Part shown: positions 15,585 to 24,634 of the stretch, one piece after another
How the letters are laid out: each line of letters begins with the position of its first letter
Numbering within the stretch: position 1 is the stretch's first letter
DNA from: Corynebacterium urinipleomorphum
GTDB taxonomy: Bacteria; Actinomycetota; Actinomycetes; Mycobacteriales; Mycobacteriaceae
NCBI RefSeq assembly: GCF_900155535.1
Contig: NZ_LT706963.1
Coordinates: 367,094 to 431,093 of the forward strand
DNA length: 64,000 bases
Direction of reading: 5' to 3'
Translations under genes and position numbers: made by a program
Notes under the pieces: generated by a model
Told to the model about the DNA's origin: nothing
What the model saw: the letters and a program-made list of their open reading frames with translations, nothing else
Databases searched by the model: none

Positions 15585-16519
15585 GTGAGTGCCTCGTGTT
15601 CAGCCCAATTCACACCGGATGAAATGACTTCGAGCTCACTCCAAAGCAAAAGTTCAGCATCTTTGAAGAGTTCGTCGTCCGGGACTTCCATGACGAACTT
15701 GAGGTCGCGGACCATCCGCTGCATAAGCCGCTTTTCGACGACGGCGTCCCGCACCATCCTCCGCACGGTTACCGATGGCATCCCTTGCCCGCTAGCTACT
15801 GCGTCGAATGCGGCGGGTATAGCTATCTCGGCCTTGTATAGATCGGCAATGTCGTACACGAAAGAGCGATCGGTCCCGGTGTGAATGACACCGAGTGCTG
15901 GGATAAAACCCATGCCAGCTACCACGGCATGCGCAATGCCATATAGAGCTGCGCTTGCCGCGGTGAGCGCTTGATTGATCGGGGTGGAGGAATCAAAGTC
16001 ATTGGGGTCATAGCTCCTGCGGTCCCAATACACTCCGGTGCGCTCAGCCTCTGCTGCGTAAATCTTTTTCATCCTCGCACCTTCGCGGCCGCGGAGCTTG
16101 GCCATAGACAAACCGGTAAGGTCTTCTCCAGGGAAGCGGAGGTTGTACATTCGCTTTGCACAGTCCAGTCGCTTCCGTTGATGAGACACAACTTCAGCCT
16201 GAAGCTCTGCCATCCGTGAAGATTTCGCTGGGGGACGTCCGCTGGCGTAATAACGGACACCACGTTCACCGACCCATACTGTCGACGTGCCAGCGTCTCC
16301 CAATAGGGCCATAGCGGCATAGGTGATGCGGGTTCCAGGTCCGAGGAGAAGAACCGCTAATTGTGTGGCAGGGACGTGCGCAACTCCCCGTTGGTCAGTG
16401 ATGGTGAGCGCGTTTCCATCACGGTTGACAGTGGCGCGCTCGACGTAGAGGAAGGAGATGCGGTCACCCATCTGCGCCAAAGCATGGCGTGTGACCGGCA
16501 ACTCCTGTGGCGTCGTCAC
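15581..16519 (-). CDS. cas1: CRISPR-associated endonuclease Cas1, type I-E
   Basis: A 312-aa Cas1e integrase that inserts new spacers at the leader end of the array. The metal-binding residues appear intact: E146 in LRGREGARM, H213 in GVIHTGTDRSF, and D223/D226 in VYDIADLYK, matching E. coli E141, H208, D218 and D221 with a constant offset. It starts at GTG 16519, two bases after the cas6e stop, and overlaps cas2 at its end. Presence of both cas1 and cas2 with full motifs suggests adaptation is possible, in line with the long array. Confidence 0.96.
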   Translation of the reverse strand: MTTPQELPVTRHALAQMGDRISFLYVERATVNRDGNALTITDQRGVAHVPATQLAVLLLGPGTRITYAAMALLGDAGTSTVWVGERGVRYYASGRPPAKSSRMAELQAEVVSHQRKRLDCAKRMYNLRFPGEDLTGLSMAKLRGREGARMKKIYAAEAERTGVYWDRRSYDPNDFDSSTPINQALTAASAALYGIAHAVVAGMGFIPALGVIHTGTDRSFVYDIADLYKAEIAIPAAFDAVASGQGMPSVTVRRMVRDAVVEKRLMQRMVRDLKFVMEVPDDELFKDAELLLWSELEVISSGVNWAEHEALT

Positions 16520-16520
16520 T

Positions 16521-17222
16521 TTATTTCACCGGTGCAAGGGTTATGAGCCCGCAACCATAAGCACGTGCGCGGCCAATGCCGTGAGTTAGTGCATGTCGCA
16601 GCGCTTCTGCATCAGTGACCTCAAGAGTTCCAGAGAAGCGGGCCTTCGCAATGCGAACCTTGTTCCGGGTGCTGCGTGAATCATTTCCCTTGCCGAATAC
16701 GTCAGTCCATCGTTCCATCACCATTGGTGTGTCACTGTTAGACCAACGGGCACGTTCCTCATCGGTGCATTCGTCGTCGATACGCGGAGCCAGCTTAAAC
16801 CCTGCTCGGTCGGCTTGCTTGTACAGCCAGTCGAGCTGGTGGCGGACCGAGACATGTGCTTTGATCTTGCCACGTTTCCCATTGGGCACCGAGTAGGTGG
16901 GATTACCTACGACCTCGAAATGCCAACGCTGTCCCTTCATAAGCGAGTTAATGAAACGATCATAATCAGCGCTTTGCGCTGGCCGGTTATCCCATCCCGC
17001 TTGCTCAACGATGAGAGCACCAGTGGGTTTTTCCGGGCCAACGATGTACAGAACCGATTCGTGATCTTGAGGGTCGACGCGCCACAGGACTCGTCCATCG
17101 CCTTCAGTGATATCTGGTGGGAACGAAGCCCGGACAGCTGCGTGCATTGCCTGGGGATTTGTCAGTAGTTTTCGCCCTTGACGCCGTGCCGGATTGATAG
17201 ATATTCGTGTCAGCGTGCTCAT
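16521..17222 (-). CDS. cas6e: CRISPR pre-crRNA endonuclease Cas6e
   Basis: A 233-aa Cas6e (CasE/Cse3), which cuts the pre-crRNA at the base of the repeat hairpin and stays bound to the crRNA 3' end in Cascade. The N-terminus MSTLTRISINPARRQGRKLL and AMHAAVRASFP contain the probable catalytic histidine H27. The C-terminal glycine-rich RNA-binding loop is GIGRARAYGCGLI. The repeats of the neighbouring array have the CCCCGC/GCGGGG stem such an enzyme recognises. The ATG overlaps the cas5e stop (ATGA). Confidence 0.93.
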   Translation of the reverse strand: MSTLTRISINPARRQGRKLLTNPQAMHAAVRASFPPDITEGDGRVLWRVDPQDHESVLYIVGPEKPTGALIVEQAGWDNRPAQSADYDRFINSLMKGQRWHFEVVGNPTYSVPNGKRGKIKAHVSVRHQLDWLYKQADRAGFKLAPRIDDECTDEERARWSNSDTPMVMERWTDVFGKGNDSRSTRNKVRIAKARFSGTLEVTDAEALRHALTHGIGRARAYGCGLITLAPVK

Positions 17223-17941
17223 GCCTGCACCACCGTTTCAAAATAAATATCTCGAGGCGACGTACGTTCCTTGCCGTCGGGATTATGAATCTCAACATCG
17301 TCACAGCGAATGACATCACGCCATCCATAGCGGCGGTGCTGTGGATCAAAAGACAGAGGAACGTCCTGCCTGGGCACGCCACCTGCCTCAGTTGGGAGCG
17401 CATCCCGATATATAGCTAGCGTGACATCCTTCGGGGACTGCTTTTTGTGCTGAGCAGTCGCGTACCAGGTTTGGTGATCCCGAAGTGCCTGTTCACCAGC
17501 CGTATCGGTTAATCCGACGACGAGTCCCGGGTGTACGGGGCAGGAGCGCCGTCCCATGAAGAGGGGAAACACAGGTGATTTCAGTGCTTCGGCGATGTTT
17601 TCAAGGAGTGCTCGGTCATCTGATTCCACAGCAACCAGGAATGCCGCGTCAGAAAGGAAATACCGTGTGACTAGCTGCGCAGAAGCATCTGGCTTTGTCT
17701 GCCATGGCTGAGCCGTCTGATAATCGCGCAGAAGGCTTCCGGATTGGTCGACGCGAACCGCCAGCTTTAGAGCTGCCAGATCCTCGATTTCGTCGGTGCG
17801 ACGCCGACCTTGCGCTGCGGCGATGAGACCTACGATTCCAGATTTTGTCGGAGTGGTTGCCGTAGCGCGAGTCTTATAGCGAGATTCATCTCCCCATGAC
17901 TGCATTGGCCCCTTTAAAAGGAGCAAAAGTGAGTGAGGCAC
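17219..17941 (-). CDS. cas5e: Cascade subunit Cas5e
   Basis: A 240-aa Cas5e (CasD) RAMP protein that caps the 5' handle of the crRNA in Cascade. Typical features are the start LLLLLKGPMQSWGDESRYKT, TPTKSGIVGLIAAAQGRRR, and the YFLSDAAFLVAVE segment. It starts at GTG 17941, the last base of the cas7e TAG (TAGTG), so translation is coupled. Length agrees with the family (about 225-250 aa). Confidence 0.94.
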   Translation of the reverse strand: MPHSLLLLLKGPMQSWGDESRYKTRATATTPTKSGIVGLIAAAQGRRRTDEIEDLAALKLAVRVDQSGSLLRDYQTAQPWQTKPDASAQLVTRYFLSDAAFLVAVESDDRALLENIAEALKSPVFPLFMGRRSCPVHPGLVVGLTDTAGEQALRDHQTWYATAQHKKQSPKDVTLAIYRDALPTEAGGVPRQDVPLSFDPQHRRYGWRDVIRCDDVEIHNPDGKERTSPRDIYFETVVQA

Positions 17942-19113
17942 TAGCTCTCACCAGCCAGGGTCTTCAGCTCATCAGCCACACGATCCGTCAGACCTGCAAG
18001 CGTGGTTTTCTCAGCAATGCCTTCAAACGGTGCGGAGAGATCCCCAATGCCAAGCACAAAGGCAGCCTGAGGGGTGAAACCGTAGACTTCCTCAACATCT
18101 CGTGCTTCTTGGGCGAGTCGCTCAGCGGCGACGGTGCGACGGTGCTTCGGTTCCGCATCCGATCCGGAGGTGAACTGGTAGCTGCTGTTTGCTTCCTCGA
18201 GTACCGGAGTCTCAAAGGCATTGACCAGTGAAACCGGACGTGTGTCGCGAATGGTTACGTACACCAACTCAGGCAAGGTCTGGTTAGCGAATGTATTGAT
18301 CTTTCCGGTGGGCATCGACGCAATGAATGCCTCAATGAAGTGTTGCGCGGCCTGGCGCGCGACCTCAGCAGAGCCCAGGTTGTCCTCCAGCCCCTTCATG
18401 TTTACGGTTGCGTACCGGTAAAGGGTGGAAGACATCATCTGGACAGTACCGATCATTCCTGCGCCGGTCTCTTCGCCTTCTTCAGCAAGGTCATCTACTG
18501 CGGTGAAGTAGTCAAAGTCTGGCGTGGAGTTGTGGATACCGATGGCGTGGGCAACCTGCACCGCGGCATCGACGTTGAAAGCTGCATCATCGGCGATCAT
18601 GCGGCCGAACATGGCCATATCCACGGAGTGATTCGTATCCAGAATCTCCTTGGCTTCGTTCTTAGTCAGCTTTTCATCGCCGCGGGCAAGAAGCTCCTCA
18701 ACTGCGCGATCGATCTGCTGCTGGCTGAGGAAGATCAGATACGTGGTACGGGGGTATGGGTTGTGCTCCGGAGTATCAGCGTCGGCTTTCTTCGGCTTCT
18801 TGTCTACTTCGGTTTTGATTCCCGCAGCCTTGAACAACTTCTCAGTTCGAGCGATGGCGTCAGACTGCTCCAACCCTTCAGCTTTAAGACGACGGGCAAT
18901 CTTTTCCGGCAGCCGCTTGGAGCGATCACCGATCTGCTCACTATCAAATTGGGTTTCAAAGTACCGGCGAATGGCACGCTTCCACGATTGGGAGGAAACA
19001 CGCTGACGCGGGACACCACCGAAGACAGCAGTTTTCGGGGCACCGGTGTCATCGCGGTTAATCAGGGACGGCGGAATTGTCTGCAGGGCGTGGATATCGA
19101 TGACGAGGGACAT
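17941..19113 (-). CDS. cas7e: Cascade backbone subunit Cas7e
   Basis: A 390-aa Cas7e (CasC/Cse4), which forms the helical backbone along the crRNA. Recognisable segments are LVIDIHALQTIPPSLINRDD, the FGGVPRQRVSSQSWKRAIR motif, and YRYATVNMKGLEDNL. I used ATG 19113 (MSLVIDIH) with AAAGGT upstream. The frame extends further upstream to 19239, but that would run into cse2 and lacks family similarity. It lies between cse2 and cas5e as in canonical I-E operons. Confidence 0.95.
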   Translation of the reverse strand: MSLVIDIHALQTIPPSLINRDDTGAPKTAVFGGVPRQRVSSQSWKRAIRRYFETQFDSEQIGDRSKRLPEKIARRLKAEGLEQSDAIARTEKLFKAAGIKTEVDKKPKKADADTPEHNPYPRTTYLIFLSQQQIDRAVEELLARGDEKLTKNEAKEILDTNHSVDMAMFGRMIADDAAFNVDAAVQVAHAIGIHNSTPDFDYFTAVDDLAEEGEETGAGMIGTVQMMSSTLYRYATVNMKGLEDNLGSAEVARQAAQHFIEAFIASMPTGKINTFANQTLPELVYVTIRDTRPVSLVNAFETPVLEEANSSYQFTSGSDAEPKHRRTVAAERLAQEARDVEEVYGFTPQAAFVLGIGDLSAPFEGIAEKTTLAGLTDRVADELKTLAGES

Positions 19114-19126
19114 GGGTCTTACCTTT

Positions 19127-19771
19127 CTAGTTAGTGGTGGAGAGGTCAGAGGATTCGGAGTCGGACAGCGGGGAGTCTTGCTGGGATGGGCGTAGCATTC
19201 CGACCGCATAATCGCGGCCCCAGCGAAGGAGAACTCCATCGCGACGTGCTGGGTTCTGCAGACTGCGCAGGTCTACGGCAAATGCGCCGTAATCAAAGGC
19301 GAGTTTTTCGCTCTTCAACAACGAGACCAGCGTTCTTAGGTGAATGAGACGTGAGGACTCTTCGCGGGCAGTCTGCATAGCGTCAAATCGTGCTTTGAGC
19401 GATCCTGATTCGCTAATGGTTTGCAGTCGACCACAGGCCATTGCAAATGAGCGATCTTCAGAGTGTGCTGGCGTTGCAGCGCTTTGCATGTGCGATGCGA
19501 AGAGCGTGAGCGCGTAATAAGCCGCAGCCTCAGAAGGCGAGGGCGCATCTCCTTGGCCGAGCTCGCCCTCGCTTAGTGCAGGGCTAAGAATGCTCAGCAC
19601 ATGCTGGAGAGCAAGTGGATCGGTGCCGAATTCGCGAGCCGCACTTTTACGCAGTTCCGCAAAAATTCGTCGTGCTTCAGTACCGCCTATTGATTCGGGT
19701 CGTTCAAGGTAGTTTGTCTGCAATCGGTTTACAGTGTTCGCCACACTGAAACGGAGGTTTGGTGAACTCAT
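19127..19771 (-). CDS. cse2: Cascade small subunit Cse2 (Cas11e)
   Basis: A 214-aa, mainly helical protein matching the Cse2/CasB small subunit that stabilises the R-loop as a dimer in Cascade. Motifs such as ARRIFAELRKSAAREFG and LRTLVSLLKSEKLAFDYGAF, followed by W-RDY near the end, fit the family. The ATG overlaps the cse1 stop (ATGA). Slightly longer than E. coli CasB (about 160 aa) owing to linker and tail; actinobacterial versions are often longer. Confidence 0.9.
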   Translation of the reverse strand: MSSPNLRFSVANTVNRLQTNYLERPESIGGTEARRIFAELRKSAAREFGTDPLALQHVLSILSPALSEGELGQGDAPSPSEAAAYYALTLFASHMQSAATPAHSEDRSFAMACGRLQTISESGSLKARFDAMQTAREESSRLIHLRTLVSLLKSEKLAFDYGAFAVDLRSLQNPARRDGVLLRWGRDYAVGMLRPSQQDSPLSDSESSDLSTTN

Positions 19772-21471
19772 TCGGTGTCGCCTTTCTGTCGCAGTGCTCT
19801 TGCTTCTTGTTCATGTTCCCGTAGGAGAGGGAGATCCTGGCTGAGTCGATATTGCAGATGGCGGTACAAGGATCCGGCACTGACTACGCGGCCGTTTCCA
19901 TCTTCTCCAGAATCCACAACACGGCCGATCAGAGCTTTCTGGCCGGCTCCGCGCACAGCTTCATCGGCAATCAGAAACAGCTGTTTACGGATCTGCGCCT
20001 GCCAAGAGATTGCTTCCTCCTCAATGTTTTCGAGGTCTAGGCCGCGTAGCCAGGTGATAAATAACGGCTCCAAGACCGTGTACAGACGGTCCGCTGCATC
20101 TACATCGAATTCGTATTCTCCACCAGCAGCAACAGCAAGTTGGCCGGCGAACCAGCCGAGCGAAGTTGCTGCGTTACGGGTGACATCGGCAGCGTCGCGC
20201 ACGTATTGCCGTTGAACTCGTGAAACTCCGTCATCCTGCAGCAGTGAGAGAGGAAGACCAATATTTCCAGTGATTACGGTGCCGACTGAGGAGCTTTGTG
20301 CTCCGTACTCCATCGATACGATGCTGACATCGGCAATCTCGTTGGAGCGCTGAAGTTTCGCGATCCTGGAGAAATTGACTAGGTTGTCTGGCCGTTTAGG
20401 AGCATGATCTGCACCGGTGAAACCGGCATCGGACTCGGAAACAAGTAAAGCATCGAGTGAACGCCACATGGTGCGCTGTGCGTCGTATGGCTTGGGGTAG
20501 AAGGCCAACTGGCCTTTCTTAGTCTGATTCTTGCTGAAGCGATAAGGCGTCATCGGGTCGCCGAAGACGTTCTTGCCTGCGTCCGGGATTTGATCACCGT
20601 TGCTAACCAGCACCGCGACCACTCGGTTACCTTCAGTGAATAGACGAATTCTTCTTGACTGCCACGTAGCTAAGTCTGCGGCACCTTGTGGCTGCGGTGC
20701 TTCGGGCTTTGCAAGTTTTCCGGCGGGATCGTTGCGTTGGGCAGACGAATCCGCTTCGCGTTCCCATACAGGCAAGTCATCTGCGGAGCTAGGGGAGAGA
20801 ACTTCTTCAGGAGTATTCAACAGAAGGGTTTCGAGAAGTGAGCGACCATGGATGGTTGTTCCACCAGTCATCCCGGACCACCCGGTACCGATGGGGTAGC
20901 CCTTCCCGCCTTTCACCCGAGGATCACCGATAGCACCAGATTTGATTCCGGAGTAGTCGTACGCCTGGGTGTGGATGAGCCAGCGTGCTGCCTCATCGAA
21001 CGCGAGACTTTCGCGTCCCTCGTGTGTGCGCATGGTGAAATAGTCCTGCTCAGAGTCAGGCAGGATCCGCGAGACTGTCTGTCGTGTCGCTTTCGTGGTG
21101 TCGAGGTCAGCGACCTGCATGAAAGGCTCTTCGGGATCAAGTAAGTCAAAGCGGTGACGGTATTTATCCAAATATTCCAAGGCCACATCGTCACGCCCGG
21201 ATTCGACTAGTTCCTTTCGTTTTGAAATGAACCATTGCTCCCAGTCACCGGAATTTGCGGCGGCACCTTGGTGTGCCCGCCAGAAGATGGCCAACAAGAC
21301 GCGGCGGACTGCGTAGTCCTGAGTGGGGGAGTCTCCGCGAATTTGAAGTGGTGTTGTACTGCCATCGAAAATTTTCCGAATGCCCAATTTCTCGGTGCCA
21401 GTGGAGGTCTCGCAGATAATCCACGGCTGTTCGAGCAAGTTGAACGACGGGTGATTGTCAAGGTGACTCAC
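19768..21471 (-). CDS. cse1: Cascade large subunit Cse1 (Cas8e)
   Basis: A 567-aa Cas8e, which reads the PAM and recruits Cas3. It begins FNLLEQPWIICE, the common start of the family (NLL..PWI), and contains QDYAVRRVLLAIFWRAHQG, FMQVADLD and TGWSGMTGGTTIHGRSLLE, the last being the conserved GG..T block near the PAM-sensing loop. The C-terminal part is a helix bundle. The start is GTG 21471 with AAAGGAG upstream. Somewhat longer than E. coli Cse1 (502 aa). Confidence 0.94.
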   Translation of the reverse strand: MSHLDNHPSFNLLEQPWIICETSTGTEKLGIRKIFDGSTTPLQIRGDSPTQDYAVRRVLLAIFWRAHQGAAANSGDWEQWFISKRKELVESGRDDVALEYLDKYRHRFDLLDPEEPFMQVADLDTTKATRQTVSRILPDSEQDYFTMRTHEGRESLAFDEAARWLIHTQAYDYSGIKSGAIGDPRVKGGKGYPIGTGWSGMTGGTTIHGRSLLETLLLNTPEEVLSPSSADDLPVWEREADSSAQRNDPAGKLAKPEAPQPQGAADLATWQSRRIRLFTEGNRVVAVLVSNGDQIPDAGKNVFGDPMTPYRFSKNQTKKGQLAFYPKPYDAQRTMWRSLDALLVSESDAGFTGADHAPKRPDNLVNFSRIAKLQRSNEIADVSIVSMEYGAQSSSVGTVITGNIGLPLSLLQDDGVSRVQRQYVRDAADVTRNAATSLGWFAGQLAVAAGGEYEFDVDAADRLYTVLEPLFITWLRGLDLENIEEEAISWQAQIRKQLFLIADEAVRGAGQKALIGRVVDSGEDGNGRVVSAGSLYRHLQYRLSQDLPLLREHEQEARALRQKGDTE

Positions 21472-21521
21472 TTGGTTTTTCTCCTTTCTACTTTTGGTGG
21501 GTAATGGATTTTTCTTCGATA

Positions 21522-24335
21522 TTAGGGATCGTGTGTGACATCATTACTGGGTTTATCGCTCAGGATTTCGATTCCAAGTTCTGAGGTATATCGAATTCTG
21601 AACCGCCCAAGGGCGGCTTCACCTGCCTCGTCTAAGGGCAGTGCGAGCTGTCCTTTGAGTAAGTAGTGCTTGTTCCATGCCGTGGGCGTGAGTTGTTCGA
21701 GTGTGCCAACCACATCCTCAAAATCTGCGTCGTACCGAGTAATGCGCGTTGGGAGGCGGACGGCACTTGAAGCCAGGTGGAATGCTTGGCGATAGCTCAG
21801 GTCTGGGTCGCCGGTGATCACCCAATCGGTGCCTAAGGGGACATACTCCTGCTCGTCACCGGTAATCGGAATGACTTCGACCGTTGGTTCTGTGTCGCGT
21901 ACCTGTGCAGCACCCATTTCGTCATCCCCAAGGGTGACAGTGGCTTGTTCGAGATCGCCGAAGAGGTCACCTAACCGGTTGCACTCATCGGGGGGTTTGA
22001 TGCGGAAGCTCTTCGATCTTGCATGTGCCGTCTTTACCCGTGCACTGTCCGCGATTAATGCCTTTTCCCATTCCTCCGCCCATTCGCTTGGCAGGTCCTG
22101 TTCGGGTGCATAAACATTGCGTACAAGTGCTGCTACGTCATCCGGCCTCTTAAAGGTAGTGGGCAGGTGATGAATGGTTGAAAGTAAGACCTTTAAGCCG
22201 TAGATGGCTTCCGCGCCTGAATCGAGCACCGGATGAGGGGTAAGTGACTCGATGCCGCGAACCAGTACTTTTGGTTCACGTACGTGTGATGGGCGGTCAG
22301 CTTCCGGACGGTCGTGGCGGTGTAGACGTCCAATACGTTGAATTATGAGATCCATGGGTGCGATGTCTGTGACCAGGACGTCAGCGTCGATGTCCAGACT
22401 TTGTTCGGCAACTTGGGTAGCTACCACGATTTTGCGGTATGGCCTGCCTTCATCGCGGTGAGCATCTGGTCCGAGTTCTTCGCGCAGGCGGTCTTCTTTT
22501 GCGGAGCGCTCCCAGGCCATAAATCCAGCGTGGTGTAGTTCAACCTCGTCGGGGTGGGAGAGCTTGAAGGCACGATATGTGTCTTGTGCTCGGGCGATGG
22601 TGTTGCAGATGATAAGGGCTACTCCACCATCATCCAGCAACGTATCAATGTGTTTCTGGAGCTCACTGAGTGAGTCGTCGATCACCTCGATCAAGGCTTC
22701 GAGGTTCGTGGGGCTGGGCTCGGGAGTGATGCTCTGCTGATCAGTTTGAGACGCCACGGTGATGAGCGGATATGCATCAGACGGGTTGACGATGTCCCGA
22801 CCAGTGAATGCTTTGACCAGTGAATTGCGTCGATCCGGTGGGAGAGTGGCTGACATCATGATGACTGTCGCGCCGTACTTGGCAAGCCACTCAAGCGTCG
22901 TCTCAAGATAGTCAGAGGTATACGTGTCGTACGCGTGGACCTCATCGAAGATGATGATTTTTCCAGCTAGGGCGACGTGCCGCAGCATGGAATAACGCTG
23001 TCGCAATGCCATCATGAGTACCTGGTCTACGGTTCCCACAACCACATTTGAGAGCAGCCCGCGGCGGCGTCCGCTCATCCAAGAACTTGCGATGACATTC
23101 CCGCCGGCAGCACTGTCCTCGCCGATCCCTTTGAAGCGCAGTTGCTGATATGGCTGGGACAGTTGATTCTTCGAGTGGGCGAGATATAGCGATGACACAG
23201 TTTCTGGATCTGTGACGTTCTTGGCCCAAGTGATTGTCCGTTCGAGCAAGCCATTCGCGGTGGCCATCGTTGGTGCCGCAAAGTAGATTCCCTGCGATTG
23301 AGTGGCGTTTGCGATGATGTGCGCAGTGGCAAGGGCGGCTTCTGTTTTGCCCACTCCGGTTTCTGCTTCAAGGACGATCAGTGAGGGGCCAGTCACTGAT
23401 TTCCCTGCCTCAGCCATGGCTGCCTGGACACTTCTCGCACGGAAGTTCTCCGGCCAGTTGAAGGAGTTTCGATAATGCTTATCGACGTCATCTTCTACCG
23501 ACGCCCCGTTCCATGGACGTGTTAAATCAGTGGATTGCATTCCGGAGCGAACTCGTTCATCTTGGTCTGCGGAGACCATCATGGGAAAGGCATCAGGATT
23601 CGATGCGATCCAATCTGCAATGACAACGAGACCAGTGAGTAGCTGTATCACCGCGGGGTCCGGGTATGAGCCATCTTTCAATGCTTCAAGAGTGGGCTCG
23701 ATATCAGTGACATCGGCCATGACGTCCAGTAGTTCGTATTGCACATCCTGCCATTCCTGCGAATAGATGCTCAGAATGGTTTCGATGTGTTCCTTTTCGC
23801 CGTCTGCGGATGAAACGCCGTGGTGGGCGTCTGCCACGGCAGCAAGTCGTTCTGCGGTGGGGTAGTCAAACCCTTTATCCATGAGCCAATTTGCAATCAG
23901 GATCCCTGAGCAGATGCCGTGAGGCATTTTCTTGCGGCCTTTTTCTAAGCCACTGGTCCGAAGCGGCAGACCAGCATCAGTCAGGTTTGAGATGAGATGC
24001 TCGAATCCACCTCTCTTTTCCAGTTGGGTCTGGAATTTTAAGCAGGCCTTGCCTGCGTCGTGCGTGCCCGCTAGCCAGATGTACAGGTTCCGGACCTGGT
24101 TCTTGGTGATCCCTAAACCGTCGGCCAGTTGTTGCTTGAGTGGTTCTGCAACCCAAGTGTCATAGACGGCCCCCGCCACTCCGGCTGTATCCATGAGGTG
24201 CTGCGGAAGATTGAGGTAGCCGTTCTCATCCCCTGACTTTGCCCACAGTGCCCGAGCTTGCTCGCTGAAGCTTGGAGCAAGCGCGTCCTCTCGAACGGAT
24301 TGTTCGAGAAACGGTCTGCTGTGTCGCTCCCTCAT
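21522..24335 (-). CDS. cas3: CRISPR helicase-nuclease Cas3
   Basis: A 937-aa Cas3 with an N-terminal HD nuclease and C-terminal SF2 helicase, which degrades DNA marked by Cascade. HD-type residues visible are H46 (LPQHLMD), H92-D93 (GTHDAGK) and H171-H172 (DAHHG). The helicase shows Walker A ETGVGKTE (around 325-332), the DEVH box in IIFDEVHAYD (around 464), motif III MMSATLPP and motif VI QRIGRLHRHDR. All are intact, so interference is expected to be possible. It starts at ATG 24335 with AAGGAG nearby and is the first gene of the cas operon, divergent from the CRISPR array. A 50-base gap with its own ribosome binding site separates it from cse1. Confidence 0.96.
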   Translation of the reverse strand: MRERHSRPFLEQSVREDALAPSFSEQARALWAKSGDENGYLNLPQHLMDTAGVAGAVYDTWVAEPLKQQLADGLGITKNQVRNLYIWLAGTHDAGKACLKFQTQLEKRGGFEHLISNLTDAGLPLRTSGLEKGRKKMPHGICSGILIANWLMDKGFDYPTAERLAAVADAHHGVSSADGEKEHIETILSIYSQEWQDVQYELLDVMADVTDIEPTLEALKDGSYPDPAVIQLLTGLVVIADWIASNPDAFPMMVSADQDERVRSGMQSTDLTRPWNGASVEDDVDKHYRNSFNWPENFRARSVQAAMAEAGKSVTGPSLIVLEAETGVGKTEAALATAHIIANATQSQGIYFAAPTMATANGLLERTITWAKNVTDPETVSSLYLAHSKNQLSQPYQQLRFKGIGEDSAAGGNVIASSWMSGRRRGLLSNVVVGTVDQVLMMALRQRYSMLRHVALAGKIIIFDEVHAYDTYTSDYLETTLEWLAKYGATVIMMSATLPPDRRNSLVKAFTGRDIVNPSDAYPLITVASQTDQQSITPEPSPTNLEALIEVIDDSLSELQKHIDTLLDDGGVALIICNTIARAQDTYRAFKLSHPDEVELHHAGFMAWERSAKEDRLREELGPDAHRDEGRPYRKIVVATQVAEQSLDIDADVLVTDIAPMDLIIQRIGRLHRHDRPEADRPSHVREPKVLVRGIESLTPHPVLDSGAEAIYGLKVLLSTIHHLPTTFKRPDDVAALVRNVYAPEQDLPSEWAEEWEKALIADSARVKTAHARSKSFRIKPPDECNRLGDLFGDLEQATVTLGDDEMGAAQVRDTEPTVEVIPITGDEQEYVPLGTDWVITGDPDLSYRQAFHLASSAVRLPTRITRYDADFEDVVGTLEQLTPTAWNKHYLLKGQLALPLDEAGEAALGRFRIRYTSELGIEILSDKPSNDVTHDP

Positions 24336-24493
24336 GATCTACTCCTTATTGAAAAGGTTCTGTCGCTTGGATCGCTTACGTCTGACTTTAATGTACCTCA
24401 AGAAACTTAATCTTAGGTATCTCACAAGAACAACTTAAGATAATTCCTGGGCCGGGTTATTTAGTTATAACAACCTCTATTCACCTACGGTTA

Positions 24494-24530
24494 GCTCATC
24501 CCCATCTAATGGGGATGAGCCTTTGTTTTT
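24494..24530 (+). terminator. Terminator-like hairpin with CRISPR anti-repeat arm in the leader
   Basis: GCTCATCCCCAT (24494-24505) and ATGGGGATGAGC (24509-24520) form a perfect 12-bp stem with a three-base loop, followed by CTTTGTTTTT, an intrinsic terminator shape for the plus strand. The right arm plus the next C is identical to the last 11 bases of the CRISPR repeat. The left arm is therefore an anti-repeat. The palindrome plus that C is 28 bases, the length of a repeat. Confidence 0.6.
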
Positions 24531-24542
24531 GTGCGATTGGCT

Positions 24543-24570
24543 CACTTCCCCGCGTAAGCGGGGTACCATC
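24543..24570 (+). repeat. Degenerate CRISPR repeat inside the leader
   Basis: TTCCCCGCGTAAGCGGGG keeps the full CCCCGC/GCGGGG stem of the array repeat with one G-to-A change in the loop, but its 5' end and 3' handle (TACCATC instead of ATGAGCC) are diverged. It lies 92 bases before the first perfect repeat, more than one array period of 61. Confidence 0.7.
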
Positions 24571-24634
24571 AATTCGGGTTCGAAAGTTGTCCCTTCAATG
24601 AGTGGACAGCCATCCTTTCCGCAGGCTGGGAAGG

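Larger units (their letters stand above)
24336..24634 (+). promoter_or_regulatory. CRISPR leader / cas3-array divergent control region
   Basis: About 300 bases between the cas3 start and the first perfect repeat. The cas3-side half (about 24350-24490) is strikingly AT-rich for this genome, as expected of a leader and of divergent promoters. TATAAC at 24466-24471 is a candidate -10 for the rightward array transcript. The region also holds a hairpin and a degenerate repeat listed separately. The leader assignment follows from repeat orientation (the 3' GGGGATGAGCC end matches that of I-E repeats) and from degenerate repeats at the opposite, right-hand end of the array. Confidence 0.75.
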
